From Prochilodus magdalenae (lineage: Eukaryota; Chordata; Actinopteri; Characiformes; Prochilodontidae), in contig JAMWET010000583.1 in the NCBI GenBank assembly GCA_024036415.1, forward strand, positions 323,001 through 387,000: a stretch of 64,000 nt of DNA. The letters are read 5' to 3'. The notes beneath the pieces were generated by a model, which searched no databases, had not been told where the DNA came from, and worked only from the letters and a program-made list of their open reading frames with translations. The position numbers and the translations under genes are program-made. Of this stretch, positions 28,001 through 64,000 are shown one piece after another (the stretch's first letter is position 1; the number at the start of each line of letters is the position of its first letter).

Positions 28001-29196
28001 TGGACCACATCCTGGATAGTGTCCTCACTGAGAGTAATCTAAAATCAGAGAGAGTAAAAGAAGCAAATTTGAATAACATTCCACAAACTTCCACATGGGA
28101 ATTAGATGCAGACATTTGTTAGAAGCAGGAATTCACACAGGAAATCACCTCTCCACTGAATATATAGTCCAAGATCTGCTTCATTATGGGGACAGAGATG
28201 CCCTGCAGCTCGATTCTATATATGGATCCATCCTCTTTAGGTGGGTTGTAATTTAGCTTGGTCCTGTAAACATTGTAGGGAAATATGAAGTTGATGTAAA
28301 CACTTGGTACAAATGATGTAACCACGAAGGACGATTATTCTGAGAAGTCATTCAGAGTAGGCACAGATCATAAAAGGGCTATAATGAGGAGTTTTAAATA
28401 TTATAAACATACAGAATCACTTGTTTTTAAAGCGTAGTTGTTTTTAAAAACATCTAAATGTTGGACTGGTATTAGGCGATCCTTCAACCTGGCGCTGGAA
28501 AAAGAAATTTCTTTCCCAGCATTGGTACTGGAATATTAACAGTGGCGCCAACATTGCTCAAAATGATGACACAGGCAGTGGGTATTGATTCCAGGACTTT
28601 AGGGTTTAATGTTATGGCTGGTCAGTGTATTTACGGTTAATCTGTGTAGGCTATGTACCATACTGACAAGTGCAAAGATAATTAGTTGGTTCACAGTGAG
28701 AACCAAGAAGCGTCCTGTGAGATGATGTTTCCATTTCCACTGTATTTCTTTGGCCTTTTTTCTGAGAATGCAGGGTTTTAGCTTTATACAGAAACATGTT
28801 CGTACAAAACTGGAGCTTTAGCTTTGAAGCACAATGAGAGCAGCTGACAACCCCGGGCAGAGGTGGAGTCTGCTGGCACGCCCTGCTGATGTAGTCTGGC
28901 TTCTGGATCTGCTGCTGCATGTCTGAGCACTTACACAAGCACCACGACCAGCTTTTCCAGAAGAAGAAAAATCACACTGAAATATGAAACGTGCTCTGGT
29001 ACCTGATGTATGGACTCGCTGCAGCCAGGATGTTTTTCTGGACAGGGAGCTCCACTCCCTCCAGCACCAACACAGCGTCCTGAAAACTCCCTTCTTGTCT
29101 GAAGGACCGCAGGGCTCTTAACAGCTTTTGTGAGTGTTGTGGGTCAGATACAACAGAACCGGTATCGGCTTCTGCCTCTGCCCCAGCTTTTGACAT
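19074..29196 (-). CDS. gan: gan: gigaxonin (KLHL16), complete, 11 coding exons
   Basis: Gigaxonin is the BTB-Kelch substrate adaptor of a CUL3 E3 ubiquitin ligase controlling intermediate-filament turnover. Exons, minus strand in order: 29196-29003, 28263-28149, 28038-27688, 25217-24997, 24674-24553, 23374-23262, 22855-22703, 22594-22458, 21835-21701, 21330-21221, 19255-19074. They join to 1833 nt, 610 residues plus stop (human 597), with every junction phase matching. Exons 1-2 hold the BTB domain (about 38-105; PVQKNILAAASPYIR), exon 3 and part of 4 the BACK domain (HYCLHHVH, EKLNVGNEKHVLEAVVRW), exons 4-11 the six-blade kelch propeller (repeated GG, SGEKYDPETNTWTPIPPM, YVFGGVRSR). It ends FRLQLKQGLFRIRVPSV. 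The start is the ATG before SKAGAEAEADTG; the N-terminus is about 9 residues longer than in mammals. Exon 5 has a weak GTCTGT donor. Intron 2 is only about 110 nt. Confidence 0.96.
19600..19860. mobile_element. MITE with ~20 bp terminal inverted repeats (gan intron 10)
   Basis: A segment of about 260 bases is bounded by near-perfect inverted repeats: GTCGCTGTCCAAAGAAAAA at about 19606 on the plus strand and its reverse complement at about 19835-19853. It has no coding capacity, which fits a non-autonomous DNA transposon. Internal sequence (TCCACTGACTTCCATTCAAA, then AAGTGGCCATTTTGGAGATA) recurs in copies at 14.4 kb and 50.1 kb. It lies in the intron between the last two gan coding exons. The superfamily is not assigned. 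Confidence 0.7.
20148..20205. repeat. AT-rich short tandem repeat
   Basis: Irregular repetition of a TTAAATTATA/TATTAAAT unit follows a poly-T run, in gan intron 10. It is low-complexity sequence with no further features. Confidence 0.6.
20440..20650 (+). mobile_element. Tc1/mariner transposase fragment, decayed
   Basis: The plus strand encodes, in shifting frames, KYGAGSVMIQGYLSADKTGAL and then WPSQSPDLNHIKK. These correspond to the GGGSVMVWG block and the WPSQSPDLNPIE block that carries the last acidic catalytic position in Tc1 transposases. Only the C-terminal half survives, and it is interrupted. It lies in gan intron 10, antisense to gan. Confidence 0.65.
26520..26659. mobile_element. 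Short Tc1/mariner-type MITE (gan intron 3)
   Basis: The segment opens with TATACTGAACAAAAATATAA and closes with TTTTTGTTCAGTGT, so the ends are inverted repeats of CACTGAACAAAAA type with TA at the left edge. This end sequence is common among small fish mariner-like elements. There is no coding capacity. It lies between gan exons 3 and 4, close to a perfect TGACGTCA at 26847-26854. Confidence 0.6.
28494..28520. repeat. Short imperfect palindrome in gan intron 1
   Basis: GCTGGAAAAAGAAA is followed by its near-complement TTTCTTTCCCAGC, giving a 27 bp palindrome with almost no loop. It is probably incidental or part of a decayed element. Confidence 0.4.
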
Positions 29197-29644
29197 GTTG
29201 TTTAAACTGTTGAGCTAAGACGAACCCAAGCTGCTGCTAAAGTAACTCAGGAGTTGGGTGTGAAAACATTAACGGCAGCTCACAGCCTAAATGGACAACT
29301 CGTCTTAAAAGGCGATTCAGATCTATTAGAAGAAGAAATGATTATATCTGTGTGGATCACACTGATCACAGGCCACTAACTAGTTATAACTTCAAGCTTC
29401 TACCGGTTGCGTTGATCCCATCAGGCTGTGCTAGCCCCGACTGCTAAATGTGCAGCACTAACCCTATAGGGAGGTGAACACTGTTAGGGAAAACAGATTT
29501 TCTTCGTTTCATAATAAAAGTCTCAGGTTTTTACGTGTGTAATTAAAGATTAGAAAGATTAAGAAAACCTGTAGAAATCTTGTATCTGTGTTCTGATTTT
29601 GCCATTTTGTGTATTTAATCTATTTTATTATTTGCGTTGTAATG

Positions 29645-29732
<88 letters not shown>

Positions 29733-30490
29733 ATCAACACAGGCATCAACCGGGGAGACTTTTAACTTGAAGTTAAAAGGTCGTCTGGCAGACTACATTT
29801 AGCGCTGTAGCTGGAGTGACTGTTTTTGTGTAGCAACCACGCCGCTAATGCTCTTCTACTTAGGCTGTGTTTCTTTAATATCGCTGTTTAATGTCGCATT
29901 TTTATTACTGTGAGTGAAGCAGTTATCTTTAGTCAACATAGATAAACCTAAACATCCTGCCTTTTATTCTGAGTAGTCAAACTCGCTTTAGCGCCTCTTG
30001 ACTAACCCTGATTAGGCTTTAACGTGTTTCAAAATAAGGGCCTATTTAATTCAATGTAGTTTTCAGACGAATAGAGCACTTATATAAACATTCTCATAAT
30101 ATAAATGTTTACATGTGCTACTTTGTTAAAGGATTATTTTTCCCTAGAGCACTCCAACCCCTCTAGAGTCTTTTCCCTAGAACAAATTAGTCACTCCTCT
30201 GTTTTTATTAATATCCACAGTTTTATGGTCTTCTCCCTCAACAGTTACCCACACTTATGATCTTTTACCTCAGTAGTGTCCCACACATTGTGATGTCTAA
30301 GACTATTTTTCTCTTGCCATTGTGATTGTGTGTTGGGAAGAATGTGTTGTTTTGTTTTTGTTTTTTTTTTTTTTACTTGAAGGAATGACAGCAGCCAGCA
30401 GGTGTCATGAGTACTGGAGGTTGGGGTCGGGCTCAGAGATTAGCTGGTCCTCATGACCAGGACTTGAGTCCACTCAGCCCTACAGCTAAC
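29197..30490. promoter_or_regulatory. Shared gan / tmem243 head-to-head upstream region
   Basis: About 1.3 kb separates the divergent gan and tmem243 start codons, so both promoters must lie here unless distal non-coding first exons exist. The part near gan (29197-29470) is moderately GC-rich and could contain the gan 5' UTR. The middle is AT-rich with a 77 nt (TA)n, and 30340-30375 has a T-rich tract followed by a possible splice acceptor for a tmem243 5' UTR exon. No TATA box or clear transcription start is visible. Confidence 0.5.
29651..29727. repeat. (TA)n microsatellite, 77 nt
   Basis: An uninterrupted run of about 38 TA dinucleotides lies in the spacer between the gan and tmem243 starts. 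Such tracts are length-polymorphic and can extrude cruciforms. The isoleucine/tyrosine reading frame across it is an artefact. Confidence 0.95.
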
Positions 30491-31393
30491 ATGGACGATT
30501 ACATGACACGCACCTATGGAACAGGCACGCTGGACAACAGGCCACTCTTTGGAGAAACCTCTGCCCGGGTGAGAAGGAAAAAGTACTTGTATAAGAAATG
30601 CAGGCTGGAATGGTTAAAACACAAAATAGTCATAACAGAAAGAAATAAAGTAAGCAGGAATAGTGAGCACTGCCCTTCAGTTCCGGATGCAAAAGAAGCC
30701 GTGGGTGCAATTGTGGTGCAATATTTTTTTTCTTTCAGGATCGAATGGTCAACCTTGCTGTTGGTGGGTTCACGTCACTTTTAGTCATAGTAAGTAAACT
30801 GTTTTCATGCGTTCCCACAGTTCCATACCCACAGATACACTTAGCTACATTTACATAGTCAAATATACCAGCTGAACCACATTCCCGGTGAACTGCTTAA
30901 AGCTTTATTATGTAAAAGAGAAGTTGTATTTTCATTATATTGTCTAATGTGCATTTTTGATGCTTAACTGTGTTCCATCCATTTTCTCACAAGGTAACCA
31001 TCATCAGTTCATTTGTCTTCCCCACCTATCATCCAACAGGCCTGAACATCTTTTTTGTTGTCTGCATTGTCATGATCTGTTTCTCTGTGTTAGTTCTGGT
31101 TAGTACTGTGTTCAGTCCTCACTCTCTCTCTAACAGTAACAATAAAGTGTTTTCATGGGCTTATCAGTCAGAACCTCACTGTATTTAGAATCAAACGACT
31201 ACAATAATAATTAGCCATTGTGATAACTTGTCGTGTTTTACTTAGATGAACATTATTTGTCTGTTTACAGATATTTTGGTATCGTCAAGGAGACTTGGAG
31301 CCCAAGTTTCGAAACCTCATCTATTACACCATTGGCTCCATCATCCTGCTATGTTTATGTGCAAACCTTTACTTCCACGATGTTGGGAGATGA
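30491..31393 (+). CDS. tmem243: tmem243: transmembrane protein 243, complete, 4 coding exons
   Basis: Coding exons 30491-30568, 30739-30789, 30994-31098 and 31271-31393 join in phase 0 to 357 nt, giving 118 residues, the same length as human TMEM243. The protein begins MDDYMTRTYGTGTLDNRPLF and continues GETSARDRMVNL; it ends with WYRQGDLEPKFRNLIYY and NLYFHDVGR, the family hallmarks. Three hydrophobic segments lie at about residues 31-51, 57-78 and 94-113. The molecular function is not established. Donors are GTGAGA, GTAAGT and GTTAGT, and all acceptors are AG. An in-frame ATG 28 codons upstream (30407) would add an N-terminal extension, but the conserved family start is at 30491. It is divergent from gan and upstream of elapor2 in the same orientation. 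Confidence 0.96.
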
Positions 31394-33240
31394 CAGCTGC
31401 TGTTCGCACCAACCTATTAGAATAATATTTTCATCTCCCCTTATTACAGCAGTCAGAAAGTAACTGTTTAAGCAGTGCATATGTCAGTGTTAGGCAAGGG
31501 TTAGGATTTAACTGATTATGTGTCTGCATTTATTGCTTTGTGTAACTGAAGTTGCAGTTAACAGGAAAGTCCGCTGATAATTTAAAAGTTCTACATAATT
31601 AATGGTCGAGATAAACAAAGTCATTTAGAGTGGTGTGATGTGAAATGCACTGAATGAATCTGTTTACATCTCAAGGACTGAATTATTTCCCATAATTCAG
31701 TCTACAGTATTATACAGTGTCTATATAGTATTAGATAAGTAGACTGCGCAGACCTCTGCTGATACTTTGACTACAATGTCTGATCTTATGTTTATCCTAA
31801 ATTACTTGAAGTATATGAAAGGAAGTTGAAAATAAGCAAATTCAATTATTATTGTAATTTTTTTTGCTTATTGCAATATGTTATTTGTCATAGGCAACAG
31901 TGGAAAAGCTGTTGTCAGTACTACACACTGTGCTGTATATGTATTTTTGTGTGATCAAGAACAGCTGCGATGACTAAGCAAAAAAGCTGGCTTGCCCATT
32001 TGCTCTAGAATACACTGATAATGGAGTAGATCCTCCCCTGTAGTGGTAAACTGAGTGACACAAAGGGAAATGGCTCATTTTATATGAACATGCTAATTAT
32101 TAAATATTCTTCAGATTCTATTCACATATCTATTTGTGTGTTTGCGTTTTTATTTAAATCCTTAAAGCTCTTTTCCTTTGCATTACACTGAATGTTGCAT
32201 CTTTGATGCCGGTATGGCAGTCAACAGCACGACCATGCTGGGTGAATAGCTAAACCAGCACAAAGCCAGGATGTTTAATTGCATACTGGTCGGCGCTGTT
32301 TTTTTTTTTCTGCAGGGATCTTAAAGGACTGTACTGCCATCTAGTGGTAAATGGCGCACCCTGCAGGGAAACTACTCCAATTACATGGGCACTGTACTGA
32401 GTATACTTCATCTGCTTTCCGTACTGCCTGATTTGCATCTCACAGCTTCACTAAATAAACAGGCAGAGCTGGCTGCCAGCGGATCCACATGGCAAGCAGA
32501 TCAAGGAAACCAGGTAGGGAGACACAGGAGGAGGTCTCATTCAGCTATTCTCACGCAGTGCACTGATTTTAAAGCCACTTTCTTCACATTAGCATCATCG
32601 TGGGCTCAAATTGCCGTTTTCTCCCCTGAAGTTTCTTTAAAGGGAAACGCTCCCATTTCTTTCTAAATGTCAAAACTCAGTGCTTGAACTTTAAACAGTG
32701 GTTTGTTTGCAGAGGAACTTACAGACTGTTTTTACAGTGGTGGTGATGGGAACCAGGAATCTATGTCTACAATGCAAATATGTATATATTATTTACCACT
32801 CAAACCATCAGTAAACTGCATGTATTCTGGGATCATGTATGTGATATTAATAATAGTACAACAAAAGGTTCGTAGGGGACTACATCACCTTACAACACCC
32901 TGCGTGTGTCCATCCACCACGCGTGGATTCAAATGAATTGATTAAAATACATTTTAGTGCCGAACTACCGTAAAAATAACCCAGACATCGGGCAGTGTAT
33001 TTATAGTGTACCTATGATTAACCTATAACCCAGACCATTTTCTGTTAGGAGGCTTTTAGAGGCGTTGGGCTCCTCGGATGTCTGATTTCCATCACCGCCA
33101 CTGTGAACAATTCTGATTTTGAAAGTTCACTCCAGGCTCAGATTAGTGTAGCGTTGCCAGATACTCATCCATGGTTTAATATATCCACTGCATGTCATTC
33201 AGCTGACTCGAAAGGGTTAAATCCACTGTGTGGCTTTAAC
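31394..33240. other. tmem243 3' flank and tmem243-elapor2 intergenic region
   Basis: No coding exon is visible. The left part should hold the tmem243 3' UTR; an AATAAA occurs at 32454-32459, but it is about 1 kb after the stop and uncertain. A strong CTCF-like motif lies at 32334-32347. Confidence 0.55.
32334..32347 (-). promoter_or_regulatory. CTCF core-motif match
   Basis: The minus strand reads CCACTAGATGGCAG, which fits every position of the degenerate CTCF core CCASYAGRKGGCRS. It lies between tmem243 and the elapor2 promoter, where an insulator or loop anchor is plausible. The match comes from sequence only; occupancy is unknown. Confidence 0.55.
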
Positions 33241-33403
33241 AGCGTGGTCCAGTCCCCTAGCTGACGTCACAGCGATGTCTGTGAGGAGGTGAGGCAGAGT
33301 TGATGAAGGCGGAGGAGGAGAGTAGCTGCAGGCCGGTCACAACGAAGCACTGTCCGCGCTCATACGGCTGTTGGATGGTGGGCTGCGTTTGTGTCTCTGC
33401 CGG
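33241..33403 (+). promoter_or_regulatory. elapor2: elapor2 promoter / 5' UTR region with a CRE
   Basis: GC content rises sharply just before the elapor2 start codon. A perfect CRE octamer TGACGTCA lies at 33262-33269, about 135 bases upstream of the ATG. The related gene ELAPOR1 is reported to respond to ER stress via XBP1, so an ATF/CREB-type site would be in keeping, but that link is inference. Confidence 0.5.
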
Positions 33404-60771
<27,368 letters not shown>

Positions 60772-61858
60772 GTACATTAACCCTTCTCTGTACTGCACCC
60801 CAGTTTATATGGTCACATAATTCAGACATTGGGTATCAACCAGGTATTTCAAATTGCTGAGTAATTATTCTACGTGACATGATAAGAAGTCATGTCATCC
60901 TTCAGAGTTTCCCTAAATTGCCCTGTAATGGCCAACGGATTCTAGATATTGTGTGCATGCGGTTACAAAGTTTGTTTTCTATATTTCTAAATCAATATGA
61001 CCCACTTCCCACATGAGTTCTAAAAGAGATATTATTTAAATAAAAGCGCTAGTTTTTGCAAAAAGGTAAGATGTAAGAGCTAAGCTTATAAAGAACATGC
61101 AGTACGCTGGGGTCCGCACCCTCAAAGCAACAGAGAACAGGTTAAACGCGAAACGCTCATTTTAATGCTATTTTTGGGGAACAAATGTAAGGTACATTTT
61201 TTGTTACACATATTCTATGGATGTTAAAACCAACCAGACTGGGTCTTTTATGGCACTGTAAAAAAGCTCTTAGCTTGAGAGATCGCCAAGGTCTGTTGGT
61301 CTTAGCAACGAAGATGCAAAAGGAAAAATGTTCTGATTTAGACACGACATTCCTAAATGATTAGTTCATTATTGTGTTTTCTCTCTTGGTCATTCTGATT
61401 CTATTACGATTAGAATTTTGCTCTGTGATCTAAAAAAAAAAAAAAAAAAGCACCTTCCTAATGCAACTCCCAATCCAGCACTGCCATAATAAACCCCAGT
61501 GCCTCCTCTGCCCTCTGCTCATCATTTGCAGGAGGAGGACATGCTTAGAGAGGTTTAGAGATGGAAATGTGAAGTTTTAATTTATCATGCTCTGCGCAGA
61601 ACGTCTCTCTTTAAATATGGACTTTTGAAGGAGGCAAATGCAGTTTGTCACACCCTGCATTTAATGTGTGTGGCTGTCGACTCAGCATTTAGGAGGAAAA
61701 CTCGCTTATCTGTGATTACTGCACAAAATGTCTCGGCACGAGAATTGCATGTTTCTCAGAAAGAGAGAGACCTTAATTCAACCTCGGACTTCTTGCCTCT
61801 CCCTCTCATGATTTCTAGGTCCCTCTCCCTCTGAGTGCTCACAGCAATAGCAGAAATC

Positions 61859-61862
<4 letters not shown>

Positions 61863-61890
<28 letters not shown>
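61863..61890. repeat. (GT)n microsatellite, ~28 nt
   Basis: About 14 GT units in the last visible elapor2 intron. Confidence 0.9.
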
Positions 61891-62311
61891 CACGCGCCTT
61901 GATGTTTAACTGAAGGCAGTTGAAGTAGCCACTGAGGGGCTTCTTTAAGATTAAAGACTATGTTGAGCTGCAGAAAGAGATGCAGTGTGTCACATCATGT
62001 CTGAAGCCAATTAAAGAGAGAGCGAGACAGCGATGGGTACAGACTGAGAGTGGAGTTTGAGGGACTCTTTCTTTGGAAGTGCCATTGTCACTTAAAAGAA
62101 GGCATCAGCGTAGACTGCAGATCGAGCCTGTTTCAGTCACCCTGTGGGAACGTGTTTAAATCTCCTTTGGCAGGCCCAGACCTTTTTAGCTTAACCATTA
62201 ATTAGGGCTAATGAACAATGAAACTTACCAAACTAGTCAAATAAAGAGAAGCTGTTAAATTTGTAGGGTTGTGACATTGATTATTCAGTATTTCAGTACA
62301 TACATAATATA

Positions 62312-63045
62312 TACACTGCCCAAAAAATAAAGGGAACACTTAAACAACACAATATAACTCCAAGTAAATCAAGCTGTGAAATCAAACTGTCCACTTGGGA
62401 AGCAACACTGATTGACAATCTATTTCACATGCTGTTGTGCAAATGGAATAGACAACAGGTGGAAATTATTGGCAATTAGAAAGACACTCCCAATAAAGGA
62501 GTGGTCCTGCAGGTGGGGACCACAGACCACTTCTCAGTACCTATGCTTTCTGGCTGGTGTTTTGGTCACTTTTGAATGTTGGTGGTGCTTTCACACTCGT
62601 GGTAACATGAGACGGACTCTACAACCCACACAAGTGGCTTAGGCAGTGCAGCTTATCTAGGATGGCACATCAATGCGAGCTGTGGCAAGAAGGTTTGCTG
62701 TGTCTGTCAGCGTAGTGTCCAGAGCCTGGAGGCGCTACCAGGAGACAGGCCAGTACACCAGGGGACGTGGAGGAGGCCATAGGAGGGCAACAACCCAGCA
62801 GCAGGACTGCTACCTCCGCCTTTGTGCAAGGAGGAACAGGAGGAGCACTTCCAGAGCCCTGCAAAATGACCTCCAGCAGGCCACAAATGTGCATGTGTCT
62901 GCACAAACGGTTAGAAACCGACTTCATGAGGATGGTATGAGGGCCCGACGTCCACAGATGGGGGTTGTGCTCACAGCCCAACACCGTGCAGGATGCTTAG
63001 CATTTCCTAGAGAACACCAGGATTTTTGGTGTTCTCTAGGAATTG
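62312..63045 (+). mobile_element. Truncated Tc1-like transposon, N-terminal transposase half preserved
   Basis: The left inverted repeat TACACTGCCCAAAAAATAAA followed by GGGAACACTT is intact. The sequence then follows a Tc1 lineage found in many fish and lampreys. An open frame at 62673-63040 encodes the two helix-turn-helix domains: [20 protein letters not shown], then [27 protein letters not shown] and [17 protein letters not shown]. The element stops at [10 protein letters not shown], where a palindromic junction begins, so the catalytic DDE part and the right repeat are lost. The open, little-damaged frame suggests a younger copy than its neighbours. Confidence 0.88.
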
Positions 63046-63099
63046 GTGTTTTGCAGTTATCAATCTCATACAGCTTAAATATTCTCACACAGTTGCTGC

Positions 63100-63420
63100 A
63101 GATTGTGCAGTAGGGGTGGAGGTGTAGTGACATCAGGTTTTCTGGACTTGTGACGCATGACAATTAATCATTCGTCTTGGCACTGACCACACACGTATTT
63201 GTTGGTCATCTCAAACAAGACAAAAGTGGACTCGTCACTGAAGATGACCTGCTGCCATTCTTAGTCACTCCATGACTGTCTGGCACTACACCATTGCAGT
63301 CTTTGTAACACTCTGTGTTAATGTCACCCTGCGCCATGCAGCCTTCTGCCAATGGTGCTGGCAATAACAGGATGACTCATGCAGGGCATCGCTGCTCACT
63401 GAATTTCCACAATCGTACGT
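63100..63420 (-). mobile_element. Fragment of the 40 kb Tc-like family, inverted
   Basis: Its reverse complement matches the 40.6-40.9 kb segment: CATGAGTCATCCTGTTATTG followed by CCAGCA, then TGGAGTGACTAAGAATGGCA, then TCATCTTCAGTGACGAGTCC and GAGATGACCAA. It includes the relic of the transposase DES block. Both ends are missing. Confidence 0.7.
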
Positions 63421-63422
63421 AG

Positions 63423-63534
63423 ATGTTATAAGATGTTATAGGAGAAGACTAGGTGCTGTTTTATTGGCAAAGGGATTTTTTGTCCCTTTGCCTATAAAAA
63501 CCACCTAGTCTTCTCCCATAACATCTAATAACAT
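63423..63534. repeat. Long near-perfect hairpin (~52 bp arms, 7 nt loop)
   Basis: The left arm 63423-63475 and right arm 63483-63534 are reverse complements apart from a handful of mismatches and a one-base gap. They share AGATGTTATAGGAGAAGACT followed by AGGTG and TTGGCAAAGGGA with their complements. The foldback could be a minute palindromic transposon or, if transcribed, a dsRNA stem. No coding capacity is seen. Confidence 0.8.
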
Positions 63535-64000
63535 TGAAGAATACAGAACAGGGAATTTGAGACCACCCCTCTTTACGTATCTCTCTAGATTGTCCAGAGT
63601 CCTAAATTCTCTCTTATGCACTCTTCTACTAAGCCACACTCCACATGTTGTTTTCTGAGGAGTAGATCAAGGACTCAAATGGCCATGGCAGAAGCTTGAT
63701 TCTGCATTTTGCATCATTGTACTACTGAAAATTTCATTGACAACCACTTATTAAGTAGTTTGGCAGAGGCAAACAGATTGTCCAAGTATTTAATGGAGTC
63801 CACGATGCTGCGTCCTTAGATTAAAAGCAACCCCACAACACCATAGACCCTCTAGCATACTTGCAGTAGGCATTAACTTCATTTTTTGTGCATTCATCCT
63901 TCTTTTTGCTCTCCTCATAAATTTCTTGAGCTCAGTTTTCGTTTAATCTGACCATAAAACCTGTTTCTACTCGGAAGTCACAGTAGCGTTTAGCGGTTTT

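Larger units (their letters stand above)
60772..64000 (+). other. elapor2: elapor2 last visible intron
   Basis: The exon 21 donor GTACAT opens an intron that runs off the window. I searched for the expected C-terminal exon (a short tail after ...AIATK) and did not see it. The intron holds a poly-A run at about 61431-61449, a (TG)n, two Tc1-type fragments and a long hairpin. Confidence 0.75.

Noticed and set aside
29599..29802. Open frame with a long Ile-Tyr repeat
   Set aside because: It is the translation of the (TA)n microsatellite.

Overview
The window is vertebrate nuclear DNA, almost certainly from a teleost fish. Its genes are split by GT-AG introns and are clear orthologues of vertebrate genes. 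The non-coding sequence is AT-rich with long CA/GT and TA microsatellites, and it carries many Tc1/mariner elements and tRNA-derived SINEs of the kinds common in fish. An ostariophysan (characin, catfish or relative) is a guess from the repeats only. There are no prokaryotic, viral or CRISPR features.

Layout. (1) 1-11642 is the 5' part of cmip intron 1. The first cmip coding exon is at 11643-11978 on the minus strand, with its GC-rich promoter to the right. (2) 12.7-18.6 kb is intergenic. (3) gan (gigaxonin) is complete in 11 exons on the minus strand, 29196 down to 19074; the joined exons give exactly 611 codons including the stop. (4) tmem243 is complete in 4 coding exons on the plus strand, 30491-31393 (118 residues), head-to-head with gan. 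(5) elapor2 (KIAA1324L family) runs on the plus strand from 33404. Twenty-one coding exons up to 60771 give 977 codons in one continuous frame; the last exon or exons lie beyond the right edge.

Synteny. From general knowledge, gan-cmip corresponds to human 16q23 and tmem243-elapor2 to human 7q21. The window therefore joins two blocks that are separate in human, and the join falls in the ~1.3 kb between the gan and tmem243 start codons. The four genes are not known to form one pathway: gigaxonin is a CUL3 adaptor for intermediate-filament turnover, CMIP is a signalling adaptor, TMEM243 is a small membrane protein of unknown function, and ELAPOR2 is an endosome/lysosome-type membrane glycoprotein.

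Repeats. The elapor2 introns have been hit repeatedly by Tc1-like transposons (at least five), two SINE-like copies and several MITEs. The observations I rate highest are: a ~65 nt (TG)n tract ending 13 nt before elapor2 exon 10, an exon whose skipping would keep the frame; a ~110 nt near-perfect hairpin at 63.4 kb; an inverted-repeat MITE family with three copies; an unnamed repeat present twice around elapor2 exons 19-20; and CTCF-like motifs, one of them carried by a SINE. I found no clear evidence of a wholly new biological system.
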